DNA from: Pseudomonas poae
GTDB lineage: Bacteria; Pseudomonadota; Gammaproteobacteria; Pseudomonadales; Pseudomonadaceae
NCBI RefSeq assembly: GCF_001439785.1
Contig: NZ_JYLI01000031.1
Span: 1 to 49,137 of the forward strand
Direction: 5' to 3'
DNA: 49,137 nt
Position 1 is the stretch's first letter, and each line of letters starts with the position of its first letter. The notes beneath the pieces are model-generated. The model saw nothing but the letters and a program-made list of their open reading frames with translations. It did no database searches and was not told the DNA's origin. Below, piece after piece: positions 1 through 7,528 of this stretch. A program made the position numbers and the translations under genes.

Positions 1-62
1 AGCACGAGGTCGGCAGCCTCGCGTTTGAATTCAGGAGTAAAGGAGCGGCGTTGTTTGGTCAT
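1..62 (-). CDS. IS3-family transposase OrfA, N-terminal fragment
   Basis: The ATG at 62 follows a GAGGTG ribosome binding site. The visible 20 residues begin MTKQRRSFTPEFKREAADLV, the standard opening of IS3-family OrfA proteins, whose N-terminal helix-turn-helix binds the element's terminal repeats. Full OrfA is normally about 90-100 residues, followed by a frameshifted OrfB with the DDE catalytic domain. Both continue past the window edge. The gene is truncated by the end of the sequence, not visibly by mutation. Confidence 0.85.
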   Translation of the reverse strand, partial: MTKQRRSFTPEFKREAADLV

Positions 63-126
63 CTGACACCTCGATCTGGCGAGCATTCTCGCCTAAATGG
101 GTGTCCGGTTTCATTAGACCACTACA
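1..126 (-). mobile_element. IS3-family insertion sequence, 5' end only (cut by window edge)
   Basis: The element reads on the minus strand. Its terminal inverted repeat begins TGTAGTGGTCTAATGAAACC, reading leftward from position 126, the TG-start typical of IS3-family ends that close in CCGGACA. A transposase start follows about 60 bases inside. Only the 5' end is present; the rest lies beyond the window. It abuts the stop codon of the small gene at 128-421. The 3-5 bp target duplication cannot be checked because the other end is missing. Confidence 0.8.
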
Positions 127-127
127 G

Positions 128-421
128 TCACGACGCAGGAGTATCTTGGACCGTTGAATCACAAAAAAAAGGATCGAGAAGAGGCCAGGTCGCAAGCGCT
201 GGATGCAGGGCTTTAAGACTGCAGGCAAGCTTCGAGACTTCATCCTGCCTGACGGCTTCGCATCGTCCAGCCAGTCTTACAGCTTCTGGAGTAGGGTAGT
301 GGCGAAGCAACTTCCTGGCTTGCTCACGGACGTTGTCGGGCAAAGATTTATCTTGAGAAATTCTCACTAAGAAACCGTTCGTTTCAATCACGCTGCGTGT
401 CCGTTCGGAGACAGTGGTCAC
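128..421 (-). CDS. Small BPSL0761-like protein
   Basis: This 97-residue protein opens VTTVSERTRSVIETNGFLV and carries LPDNVREQARKLLRHYPTPE at about residues 25-44. That pattern (SERTR, FL, SLP..VR..A..LLRHYP) is the signature of the small uncharacterised BPSL0761 family. I chose the GTG at 421 because it overlaps the sirtuin stop in a GTGA junction and has AAGGAG upstream; an in-frame ATG at 454 would overlap the sirtuin more and looks less likely. The overlap suggests translational coupling with the sirtuin. The C-terminal 40 or so residues do not resemble the family as I know it, and the stop lies one base from the IS3 end, so the tail may have been altered by the insertion. Function unknown. 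Confidence 0.65.
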   Translation of the reverse strand: MTTVSERTRSVIETNGFLVRISQDKSLPDNVREQARKLLRHYPTPEAVRLAGRCEAVRQDEVSKLACSLKALHPALATWPLLDPFFCDSTVQDTPAS

Positions 422-1203
422 AGTGCTTGCTCCTTGGTCGTTATCAGGCTCCATAGCTTGGTGAGGACCTCGGTCGCTTTCCCCGTGAGCATTAGCTCAT
501 TCTGTCCGCCGTGGCTGACATACTCCGTGTTGACGTGTATCACGATCGCGCCAGACGAGAGGGCAAGCCTAGGAATGTCAGCAGCTGGGGTAACAATCCC
601 GGATGTACCCACGGAAATTAGAACGTCGCAGCTCTTAACCAAGGCGATTGCCGACTTCCAAACGTCTGAAGGCAAGTCCTCGCCGTACCAAACTATGCCA
701 GGGCGTAATTTCCCGTTACACCTGACACACCGTGGCGGTTCGACCTCGCTATCGATAAAGGAAGTCATCTGAGGTAGAGGTATTTCTACCGGTCGATGGC
801 ACGCAAAGCATTTTGGCGTAGAAAGGCTCCCGTGGAGATGCAGCACATTCGTTGATCCTGCTCGCTCATGCAAGTCATCAATGTTTTGAGTGATCACAGA
901 AACGTTATGCGCCATTTTAGCTAGTCGGCTCACCGCGAGATGTGCTGCATTGGGATCTGCTTTCGCGACCTGTTGGCGCCGCCATAGGTACCATCCCCAT
1001 ATCAACTGAGGATTTTCACGAAAGGCTTTGGCCGTTTCCAAATTACGCGGATCGTATGGAGCCCAAGTGCCAGTCAGGGGATCGGCGTATGTAGGGATGC
1101 CACTTTCAGCAGAGATTCCCGCTCCTGTAAAGACGACAATCTTAGGAGCGTTCAGCAGAGCCTTCGCGGCGTATCCGAAATCAGGCACAGGATGTGTCCT
1201 CAA
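418..1203 (-). CDS. Sir2-family NAD-dependent protein deacylase (class III, CobB/SIRT5-like)
   Basis: This 261-residue, single-domain sirtuin removes acyl groups from protein lysines using NAD and yields nicotinamide and O-acyl-ADP-ribose. All hallmarks are present: GAGISAESGIP at 27-37 (NAD binding), QNIDDLH at 106-112, the catalytic His at 124 in HLHGS, zinc cysteines at 132, 135, 159 and 162, and GTSG at 199-202. Tyr72 and Arg75 form the YxxR pair that in class III sirtuins favours negatively charged acyl groups such as succinyl. It is the middle gene of a minus-strand trio, between an unknown 166-residue ORF and the BPSL0761-like gene. It sits beside an IS in an AT-richer region, so this is probably an accessory sirtuin and not the housekeeping copy. 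No TIR, HerA, Argonaute or STAND domain is attached, so it matches no SIR2 defence system I know. Confidence 0.9.
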   Translation of the reverse strand: MRTHPVPDFGYAAKALLNAPKIVVFTGAGISAESGIPTYADPLTGTWAPYDPRNLETAKAFRENPQLIWGWYLWRRQQVAKADPNAAHLAVSRLAKMAHNVSVITQNIDDLHERAGSTNVLHLHGSLSTPKCFACHRPVEIPLPQMTSFIDSEVEPPRCVRCNGKLRPGIVWYGEDLPSDVWKSAIALVKSCDVLISVGTSGIVTPAADIPRLALSSGAIVIHVNTEYVSHGGQNELMLTGKATEVLTKLWSLITTKEQAL

Positions 1204-1239
1204 TACTGCGTCGGTAAGGTCAGGCGAATTTGATTTTCT

Positions 1240-1740
1240 TCACTGACTATTGGGTCTAAGAATTGGTGCTGGCTTCAGGTATAGGGGAGCGTACATCTGG
1301 TGAACTGTGGACTTATGCTCTGGCTCTGACGTTGTGGGACAGTGATTTTCTAGCCTCGTTTTCGAGAACCAGACCCGTGATGTTTTTTTCTTGCGAAGGT
1401 CTAGCTCTCCCATTTTGTAGACCCCCTGCGAGGTGCGATATACCACTGCGCTTTCCTCAGTTGCGACACCTTGGAAGCAAGTGATTCGGTCTAGATCTTC
1501 TAGGCTCCATTTCCCTGAGCGGGTGATAGCTGGTGGACACAGCATCTGGACGTGACTGATCTCGACGTTGGAGGCGGCAGTCATGTAATACTGAAGCTCA
1601 TACGCGCAACTAACCATCGCAGCGCGATCACACATCCCGGTCTGGGTAGAGGTGATAGTCAAGAGAAAAACCATGCCCTCAAACTCACAGTGTGTCCTCG
1701 TGAAAACGGTCCGTTCTGCAGGGTCAAGTACGTATATCAA
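1240..1740 (-). CDS. Unrecognised 166-residue protein upstream of the sirtuin
   Basis: The reading frame starts at a TTG at 1740 preceded by GGGAAGGG about 7 bases upstream, and ends 36 bases before the sirtuin start. The same strand and short gap suggest an operon. I recognise no family. The sequence mixes hydrophobic beta-like stretches (GMVFLLTI near 22-29) with a basic patch, RKKKTSR, near residue 117, and contains five scattered cysteines with no CxxC spacing. There is no signal peptide or clear membrane segment. A later start (for example the Met at residue 23) is possible, and the frame may be a degraded remnant. The case for a real gene rests on length, the plausible ribosome binding site and the operon position. 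Confidence 0.4.
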   Translation of the reverse strand: MIYVLDPAERTVFTRTHCEFEGMVFLLTITSTQTGMCDRAAMVSCAYELQYYMTAASNVEISHVQMLCPPAITRSGKWSLEDLDRITCFQGVATEESAVVYRTSQGVYKMGELDLRKKKTSRVWFSKTRLENHCPTTSEPEHKSTVHQMYAPLYLKPAPILRPNSQ

Positions 1741-1969
1741 TTGCTAACCCTTCCCAATTCCGTCGGCGCCGTTTGTCTACCCATAGTGGAAAACAATGGG
1801 TATCGGCAGGATGTTTTCTCGATCGCGACGCAAGTTTGCGGGACTGTGGTAACTATGCTGGCGCGATGAGATTTGCAAGTGAGCGCATCATTATAGGATT
1901 TTATACCCCCACGATGTAAGGCGTCAAAGCGTGGCTTTATTCTCTCTTTTGTGAGTGTGCGGAAGAGAG

Positions 1970-2425
1970 ATGGATTATTTGGAAGCTTTAGGGCAGGTCC
2001 TAAGGGAGGTTCGAGTCGCGGTAGGGCTCAATCGGGAAGGGTGTGCGCAGGTGCTGAATCGAGACAACCTTGCCAAAGTAGAGCAAGGGCGTCAGGCGAT
2101 TTCTCTACTAAAATTGAATTCGTTATGCCAGTGCCTAGGCATCTCGCAAAGCCTAGTGCTTACTGCAGTGGAGGCTCGACTGGCTGATATTGATTTGAAG
2201 GCTTATCGATGTCGGCAGGAGGATGATTTCAACCGTATGGTCAATGATGGTGTGCTAAGCCGCAGCATCAACCACGATGCGATCCGCGGCGCCCGCGGGA
2301 AACGGGCTGATGAAAATCGTTCAGCCATCCAGGCGCTGCAGGCTGAGGGGTTAGCGAAGATGGAAGTGGTCCGTCGGTTGGGTCTCAGTCGCGCGACCAT
2401 CGACCGTCATTGGCTCAAATCATAG
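1970..2425 (+). CDS. Two-HTH DNA-binding regulator (XRE-like N-terminus, resolvase-type HTH C-terminus)
   Basis: The 151-residue protein has an N-terminal XRE/Cro-like domain (about 5-65, with NLAKVEQGRQAISLLKLNSL as the recognition and dimer region) and a C-terminal Hin/resolvase-type helix-turn-helix (about 115-150, ending GLSRATIDRHW). It has no enzymatic domain, so a transcriptional regulator is the natural reading. The ATG at 1970 is chosen because GGAAGAGAG stands directly before it; an upstream GTG at 1955 lacks a site. It diverges from the sirtuin trio across a 229-base spacer and may control it (inference). AT-richer codon use than the core genes fits acquired DNA. Confidence 0.75.
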   Translation: MDYLEALGQVLREVRVAVGLNREGCAQVLNRDNLAKVEQGRQAISLLKLNSLCQCLGISQSLVLTAVEARLADIDLKAYRCRQEDDFNRMVNDGVLSRSINHDAIRGARGKRADENRSAIQALQAEGLAKMEVVRRLGLSRATIDRHWLKS

Positions 2426-2490
2426 TAGCCATCCGAGCGGCGTGAGGTCAGAAATATGAAGCAATCGAGAAGCTCTCAATAAATACCGAT

Positions 2491-2757
2491 TCAGGTAGCC
2501 TCACTGTTTAACTGAGTCAGTTCTGCCAAAACCGCTAAGTTGTTTTTAAACGCCGAAGCAAAAACCGATCGATTTTTTGCCATGAAGATACTGGCATCTT
2601 CGGCCTGTTTTTCCGTTAAGCCGGCTACGTTTTTGAGCAAAACATCAGTCAATGACTCTGCCAGTTCGAGCATTTGGTCATGTGCGTCAGCTAACTTGCG
2701 GTCCACGAATGTAGTCTCCACGTCGCGGGTACTGCGATACAGGGTTTCAACAGCCAT
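2491..2757 (-). CDS. yebG: YebG-family protein, intact copy
   Basis: The 88-residue protein opens MAVETLYRSTRDVETTFVD, followed by ADAHDQMLELAESL at 24-37 and IFMAKNRSVF at 57-66. This is the E. coli YebG pattern (MAVE..Y, ADAYDKMLDMADLL). YebG is a small SOS-induced protein of unclear biochemical role. The ATG is supported by GAGG a few bases upstream. No LexA box is visible immediately upstream; the only one is 418 bases away, in front of a broken yebG copy at 3131. The intact copy may be read from that distant promoter or may have left the SOS regulon. Confidence 0.8.
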   Translation of the reverse strand: MAVETLYRSTRDVETTFVDRKLADAHDQMLELAESLTDVLLKNVAGLTEKQAEDASIFMAKNRSVFASAFKNNLAVLAELTQLNSEAT

Positions 2758-3032
2758 TTTTTGGCCTCGTCATCAGGTGCGTTATTAAGGGAAAGCTTCC
2801 CCGTTTCGGCTCACAAAATAATCTTGCAACGTAACCAGCCGGTCAAGCCACTGGATGCGTCACCCTTTTCCTACCAAGTTTCCTTCGCCTTTCGTATCTT
2901 GATCGCGGCGGAGGTCTTATCTAGGCACGTAAGGAATTTAAAATCTGTACATCCAGAGCTCTTGCGCAGTAGGCGTTCACTGATTTCAACCTTGCCAGAT
3001 TCTCGGTCTAGAGACGTTGAGAGAGTCTGAGG

Positions 3033-3131
3033 CTACTGAGGTACTAAGTATCTAGGCAGTTGGTCGGTCCGCAAAATCAAGAACAAACGCTCCAGATCTC
3101 GGCTGCTGCGGTATACCACTTCGACGGCCAT
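3033..3131 (-). pseudogene. yebG: Broken second yebG (N-terminal remnant)
   Basis: From an ATG at 3131 the minus strand reads MAVEVVYRSSRDLERLF, plainly a YebG N-terminus and close to other Pseudomonas YebG proteins. Homology stops after about 17 residues and the frame ends at a TAG at 3033. A shifted frame gives a short D-F-A-D-R-like continuation and then another stop, so a frameshift or deletion removed the remaining 70 or so residues. The ribosome binding site GAGG and a perfect LexA box at 3175-3190 (44 bases upstream) are intact, so the promoter outlived the gene. The intact paralogue lies about 275 bases downstream on the same strand. Confidence 0.75.
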
Positions 3132-3174
3132 TCACCACCTCACATGCCTTCACGATAGATGTCTTTTGCGACTA

Positions 3175-3190
3175 CTGTATTTATATACAG
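3175..3190 (-). promoter_or_regulatory. LexA (SOS) box
   Basis: The site reads CTGTATTTATATACAG. It has the invariant CTG and CAG of the LexA consensus in 16 bases, with one mismatch to the ideal CTGTATATATATACAG core. It stands 44 bases upstream of the broken yebG start, the expected place for a LexA-repressed promoter. The site is palindromic, so it could also act to the right, but no convincing gene begins there. Confidence 0.85.
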
Positions 3191-3713
3191 CGAAAAGCAT
3201 AAGCCAAACGCAGCGGTTTGGATAGCAGGTTTTTAATGTAGTGGGGAAATGCGGTTTTGCTACTACGGGTATTGGAGCAAGTCGCGCCAGCCTGATGCCT
3301 CTTACAGACTGTTCGCACGCTAGTGGGGCGGCCAAAAAAAAGGTCGCACAAGCCTGGATTTTTTCTGTTACTCACTTCATCGCTTGGAGCACCACAGTAA
3401 AAGGGCCAGCGGCTAGACTCCATCCTCATCGACAATGGAGCCTTCAATGGACACTTCCTTTTCCTCTGGTACCCACGCAGACAACGAAGAGCAGGCCGAT
3501 GGCTAGGATCCTTTCGGTTTACACGCCCGCCAACGGTATCCATGAGCGACTGCTTCTCGGATGAGCGTAATATTCACTTTTCCAATTCCCAGACGTGCCC
3601 CGTCGCACCCCGCCGCCCTCTCACTTCCCAGCACTGGCCTTTTTTCTGCATTCAGAATAACCGTCATGTCCATCCCGCATTATCCGGTCGAGTCGACCTA
3701 AGGAAGCACCATC
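3191..3713. other. 523-base stretch without a recognisable gene
   Basis: Frames of about 107-120 residues exist on both strands (minus 3543-3181, plus 3241-3564), but they overlap each other, lack ribosome binding sites and resemble no family I know. A short inverted repeat (CCAAAC...GTTTGG) lies at about 3203-3220. The stretch probably contains eroded mobile-element or gene debris plus the psiE leader. No Pho box is obvious before psiE. Confidence 0.5.
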
Positions 3714-4202
3714 GTGAAAATCAACTGGGCCGAAAGGCTGCGCCGGCAGGTACACGGGCTGGCCGAGTCCCTGGGCAATCTGTTTGTCGAAACCTTCCAC
3801 TATCTGGCGCTGTTCGCCATTGGTGCGGTGACCGCGTGGGCAGCGGTGATGGAGTTTCTGGGGATGCTGGAGAACGGGCACATCAAGATCGATGACATCT
3901 TGCTGTTGTTCATCTACCTGGAGCTGGGCGCGATGGTCGGGATTTATTTCAAGACCAACCACATGCCGGTGCGCTTTCTGATCTACGTGGCGATCACCGC
4001 GCTGACGCGTCTGTTGATCTCGAACGTGTCCCATCACAACCCGCCGGACCTGGGCATCATCTACCTGTGTGGCGGCATTCTGTTGTTGGCGTTCGCGATT
4101 CTGGTGGTGCGCTATGCCTCGTCGGCTTTCCCGTCTGTGAAAATCGAAGGCCCGCGTCGCAAAGGCGAGGCGAGCCTGGAAACCGAGAAGGGCGAACTCT
4201 AG
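3714..4202 (+). CDS. psiE: PsiE-like phosphate-starvation membrane protein
   Basis: The 162-residue inner-membrane protein has four hydrophobic segments (about 25-47, 60-78, 85-103, 112-133). It carries the family's LLLFIYLELGAMVGIYF block at 63-79 and the KTNHMPVRFLIYVAITALTR block after it. PsiE is induced by phosphate starvation in E. coli; its molecular role is not established. The GTG at 3714 is supported by AAGGA about 10 bases upstream. It converges with the DUF3509 gene, the two stop regions overlapping by four bases. It is the first clearly core gene to the right of the accessory region. Confidence 0.9.
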   Translation: MKINWAERLRRQVHGLAESLGNLFVETFHYLALFAIGAVTAWAAVMEFLGMLENGHIKIDDILLLFIYLELGAMVGIYFKTNHMPVRFLIYVAITALTRLLISNVSHHNPPDLGIIYLCGGILLLAFAILVVRYASSAFPSVKIEGPRRKGEASLETEKGEL

Positions 4203-4516
4203 AGCCCGGCGCTGAAGGGCTGGTTACGAGGGGGCGGTGGCTGCAGCATTTTGTGGCTGTCGCCATCGGTCATCACCGTCAGGATATCCATGGCGCTGTG
4301 GCCCTGCTCGATGGCGATGCCGAACTGGATGCTCTGCACCAGGCGTTTGAGCCTTTGCGGATCGTTGCGCTGTTCGGCGCTGATCATGCGCTTGGCCACC
4401 ACGCCTTCTTCATTGGAGAGGGTGAGCATGATGCTGCCGTCCAGCCGTTGGATGCTCAGGTTGACGCGGTATTGGGGGCTGAAGGTGTCGGTGATGATCT
4501 GAAAAGGATTGTCCAT
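4199..4516 (-). CDS. DUF3509 family protein
   Basis: This 105-residue cytoplasmic protein begins MDNPFQIITDTFSPQYRVNL and includes VVAKRMISAEQRNDPQRL at 39-56, the conserved core of the Pseudomonas DUF3509 family. Family function is unknown. The proline run and tail after residue 92 (PPPPRNQPF) are variable. It overlaps psiE tail to tail by four bases, so the two transcripts must run into each other. Confidence 0.85.
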   Translation of the reverse strand: MDNPFQIITDTFSPQYRVNLSIQRLDGSIMLTLSNEEGVVAKRMISAEQRNDPQRLKRLVQSIQFGIAIEQGHSAMDILTVMTDGDSHKMLQPPPPRNQPFSAGL

Positions 4517-4690
4517 GGTGCGTTACCGCCTGATAAGAACATGCAGTCATTGACGACCGGTGTCGGGATTGGTTCGCATTGCCTGACCACCGGTCACTCC
4601 GTCGCTGAGGGTTCACAAGGTCCGTTTTCCTCAATAGCTGTACAGCAAAGGGCGTGCCGTACAACGGTCTCTGTTACAAGCAGATGCAAC

Positions 4691-4780
4691 TGTGGGAGGG
4701 GGCTTGCTCCCGATAGCGGTTTATCAGCCAATGGATACTTGGCTGACACGCCGCTATCGGGAGCAAGCCCCTTCCCACAT
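4691..4780. repeat. Paired inverted REP elements
   Basis: Two copies of a GC-rich REP unit face each other. The left arm, TGTGGGAGGGGGCTTGCTCC at 4691 extending to CGATAGCGG, is matched by its reverse complement ending in TTCCCACA at 4779. About 30 bases separate the arms, so the transcript can fold into a long hairpin. This is the usual BIME-like arrangement of fluorescent Pseudomonas. It lies in the 337-base gap between the DUF3509 start and the sdaA stop. The rest of that gap (4517-4690, 4781-4853) shows nothing else. Confidence 0.85.
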
Positions 4781-4853
4781 GGATTCGGTGATGGGGTGGA
4801 GAGGGGTGACCTGTTTCAGGGCAGCGCCGATAAAACGGTCGCTTGCAGCGCAC

Positions 4854-6230
4854 TCAGCACTCCACCCAGTTGACCGCCAGGCCGCCGCGTGAGGTTTCCT
4901 TGTATTTGTCGTGCATGTCGGCACCGGTGTCGCGCATGGTGCGGATCACCCGGTCCAGTGAGATGAAGTGCTTGCCATCACCACGCAAGGCCATTTGCGT
5001 GGCGTTGATGGCCTTGACCGCCGCGATGGCATTGCGCTCGATGCACGGCACTTGCACCAGGCCGCCGACCGGGTCGCAGGTGAGGCCGAGGTTGTGTTCC
5101 AGGCCGATTTCGGCGGCGTTTTCCAACTGCTCGGGCGTGGCGCCGAGGATGTCGGCCAGGCCTGCGGCGGCCATGGCGCAGGCCGAACCGACTTCGCCCT
5201 GGCAGCCGACTTCGGCACCGGAAATCGAGGCGTTTTTCTTGCACAGGATGCCGACGGCGGCAGCAGCCAGGAAGAAATTCACCACATCATCGTCAGACGC
5301 ATCGGGATTGAACTTCATGTAGTAATGCAGCACCGCGGGGATGATGCCCGCCGCGCCATTGGTCGGCGCGGTGACCATGCGCCCGCCGGCGGCGTTTTCT
5401 TCGTTGACGGCGAGGGCGAACAGGTTGACCCATTCCATGGCCGATAACGTCGAGGTAATGACGTTGGGCTTGCCGATCTCCAGCAGGCTGCGATGCAGTT
5501 TTGCCGCGCGACGCGGCACGTCCAGGCCGCCGGGCAGAATGCCCTCATCGCGCAGGCCCTGCTCCACGCACTCGCGCATCACCGACCAGATATGCAGCAG
5601 GCCGCTGCGGATCTGCTCGTCACTGCGCCAGGCGCGCTCGTTGGCCATCATCAATTCGGAAACCCGCAGGCCGTGTTTGTTGCACAAGGTGAGCAGTTCA
5701 ACGGCGCTGGAAAAGTCGTAGGGCAATTCAACATTGCTGGTCGGTGCAATGCCCGAGTCTGCTTCAACCGCGTCGATGATGAAGCCGCCGCCGACTGAGT
5801 AGTAGGTTTGTTCGCTCAACAACCCGTTGTCACCGTAGGCGTGCAGGGACATGGCGTTGGGGTGGTAGGGCAGGCTTTCGTCCAGCAGCAGGAGGTCGGT
5901 GTGCCAGTCGAAGGCGATTTCCTGCCGGCCTGCCAGCAACAGCCGGCCGGACTCGCGCAATTGCTGGATACGCGGGCTGATCGAGGTGGGATCGATCTGA
6001 TCCGGCCATTCGCCCATCAGGCCCATGACACAGGCGCGGTCGGTGGCATGACCCACACCCGTCGCGGACAGCGAGCCGTATAAGCGCACTTCGACGCGGC
6101 GTGTTGCAGCCAGCACTTGCTGGTCGATCAGCGTCTGGGCAAAGGTCGCCGCCGCTCGCATCGGGCCGACGGTATGGGAGCTGGACGGGCCGATGCCCAC
6201 CTTGAATAGATCAAAAACACTGATAGCCAT
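4854..6230 (-). CDS. sdaA: L-serine ammonia-lyase (L-serine dehydratase)
   Basis: The 458-residue single-chain, iron-sulfur L-serine dehydratase converts L-serine to pyruvate and ammonia in the cytoplasm. The N-terminal beta domain starts MAISVFDLFKVGIGPSSSHT. The alpha domain carries the cluster cysteines in ILCKKNASISGAEVGCQGEV (about 330-350) and CDPVGGLVQVPCIERNA (about 386-402). Length matches the bacterial SdaA/SdaB family. It diverges from a DsdC-like LysR regulator, a typical arrangement for amino-acid-induced control. No frameshift or missing motif was seen. Confidence 0.95.
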   Translation of the reverse strand: MAISVFDLFKVGIGPSSSHTVGPMRAAATFAQTLIDQQVLAATRRVEVRLYGSLSATGVGHATDRACVMGLMGEWPDQIDPTSISPRIQQLRESGRLLLAGRQEIAFDWHTDLLLLDESLPYHPNAMSLHAYGDNGLLSEQTYYSVGGGFIIDAVEADSGIAPTSNVELPYDFSSAVELLTLCNKHGLRVSELMMANERAWRSDEQIRSGLLHIWSVMRECVEQGLRDEGILPGGLDVPRRAAKLHRSLLEIGKPNVITSTLSAMEWVNLFALAVNEENAAGGRMVTAPTNGAAGIIPAVLHYYMKFNPDASDDDVVNFFLAAAAVGILCKKNASISGAEVGCQGEVGSACAMAAAGLADILGATPEQLENAAEIGLEHNLGLTCDPVGGLVQVPCIERNAIAAVKAINATQMALRGDGKHFISLDRVIRTMRDTGADMHDKYKETSRGGLAVNWVEC

Positions 6231-6314
6231 GCTAAACCCTTACAAGCAATGGAACAGAAATCGCTGCCATCTTTTGTGGGACGAGCGCAATTGGCGTGAT
6301 ACTGAGCCTGTGGA

Positions 6315-6328
6315 TTGGTGCTGACCAA
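6315..6328. promoter_or_regulatory. Putative LysR-type operator between sdaA and its regulator
   Basis: TTGGTGCTGACCAA is a perfect 5-4-5 inverted repeat containing the T-N11-A core of LysR-type binding sites. It lies in the divergent spacer, about 85 bases upstream of sdaA and 40 bases upstream of the regulator's start. The match is by pattern only. Confidence 0.45.
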
Positions 6329-6367
6329 CGAATTATCCTAAGACACCCTTTAGCAGGACTAAACCCT

Positions 6368-7315
6368 ATGCCGCGTCCCCTTCATGGCCAGACCTACATG
6401 TGGCTGCACGTGTTTTCCTGCGCAGCGAGGCACCTGTCGTTTACCCGCTGCGCTGAGGAATTGCACATCACGCCGGGGGCGGTCAGTCAGCAAATCCGCC
6501 AATTGGAGGAGCGCCTGGGCTTTCGTCTGTTTCATCGCCGGGCCCGTGGTGTTGAGCTCAGCGCCGAGGGGCAGCGGCTGGCGGTCACGGTGGGGGAGGC
6601 GTACGGCAGCATCGACGCCGAACTGCAGCGGCTGGATGCGGGCATGATCAGCGGCACCCTGCGGCTGCGCTCGATCCCGTCGTTTCTGGGCAAATGGCTA
6701 ACGCCACGCCTGCCAAGGCTGCAACAGCGTTTTCCGGACATCCAGCTGCGCCTGGTCGCCGAAGACAGCAGCGTCGCCCTGCACGAAGGTGATTTCGACC
6801 TGGCCATCGACCTGAATGACGGCAGCTACCCTGGCCTGTTATCCACAGCCCTGCTGGATGAGCAGATTTTTCCGGTGTGCGCCCCCAGCCTGTTGCGTGG
6901 CCGCCCACCGCTGCACGGACCGGCGGACCTGGCGCACTTTCCGTTGTTGCACGACATTACCGCCTGGCGTGGGAGTTATGAGTACGCGGAGTGGGAGTTC
7001 TACCTGAATGAAATCGGCTATCACCACGCCGATGTACGCCGGGGACACACCTTCAATCGCAACCACCTGACCATCGAGGCCGCCATCGCCGGCATGGGTG
7101 TGGCCATCGCGCGGCGCACCTTGCTCAACGATGAGCTGGAACGCGGCACCTTGATCGTGCCATTCGGCTTGGCCGTGCCCAACCATAAACGCTACGTGCT
7201 GCTGTACGCGCCGGGGGCGCTGAATCATCCGGGCGTGCGGGCGGTGCATGACTGGCTGGTGGAAGAGGCGGGGATTTTTCGCGCATTGCACCCGTCGGGC
7301 GAGGGGCAATCATGA
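6368..7315 (+). CDS. LysR-family regulator, DsdC/GcvA-like, probable activator of sdaA
   Basis: The 315-residue protein has an N-terminal LysR winged helix (about 10-68: FSCAARHLSFTRCAEELHIT, then GAVSQQIRQLEERLG) and a C-terminal effector-binding domain containing LLHDITAWRG, similar to the LLHD..AW region of the D-serine regulator DsdC. It probably senses serine or a related amino acid and controls the divergent sdaA (inference from context). I start at the ATG at 6368, which has AGGA upstream. A longer frame from 6296 would cover the operator-like palindrome at 6315-6328, so it is less likely. Confidence 0.85.
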   Translation: MPRPLHGQTYMWLHVFSCAARHLSFTRCAEELHITPGAVSQQIRQLEERLGFRLFHRRARGVELSAEGQRLAVTVGEAYGSIDAELQRLDAGMISGTLRLRSIPSFLGKWLTPRLPRLQQRFPDIQLRLVAEDSSVALHEGDFDLAIDLNDGSYPGLLSTALLDEQIFPVCAPSLLRGRPPLHGPADLAHFPLLHDITAWRGSYEYAEWEFYLNEIGYHHADVRRGHTFNRNHLTIEAAIAGMGVAIARRTLLNDELERGTLIVPFGLAVPNHKRYVLLYAPGALNHPGVRAVHDWLVEEAGIFRALHPSGEGQS

Positions 7316-7528
7316 GGAAATGTGGTCGTAAGAAGATGTAACTAACTCCCCACCCTAACAGCGTTTCTGCTTGTCGTCAGGGTAAATTTGTAATGTAGGA
7401 TTTATCTTTGTTAAGGGGTTGAATTGTTTCGGCGGGTGCTCAATTGTGTAAGCAGGAGGTCATGGTTTCACCACCCCGGTGTTGCAGTTTGTGATCTCTG
7501 GCGAGCTAGCTGAAATAAGGGAAGAACT

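Noticed and set aside
418..1203. Sirtuin as part of a known antiphage system (Thoeris, DSR, SIR2-HerA, SIR2-Argonaute)
   Set aside because: It is a compact single-domain deacylase with zinc cysteines and the YxxR pair. None of the partner domains of those systems is encoded nearby.
3181..3564. Overlapping frames of 107 and 120 codons on both strands
   Set aside because: No ribosome binding sites and no family resemblance, and each lies opposite the other. A minus-strand reading near 3480-3560 slightly resembles an IS3 OrfB N-terminus but is interrupted by stops and too short to call.
3565..3713. Pho box upstream of psiE
   Set aside because: I looked for two CTGTCAT-like heptamers four bases apart. 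Only loose CTGCATT and CCGTCAT matches at the wrong spacing are present.
6296..6367. Longer start for the DsdC-like regulator
   Set aside because: The extra residues are not family-like and would cover the operator-like palindrome. The ATG at 6368 has an AGGA site and gives the normal N-terminus.
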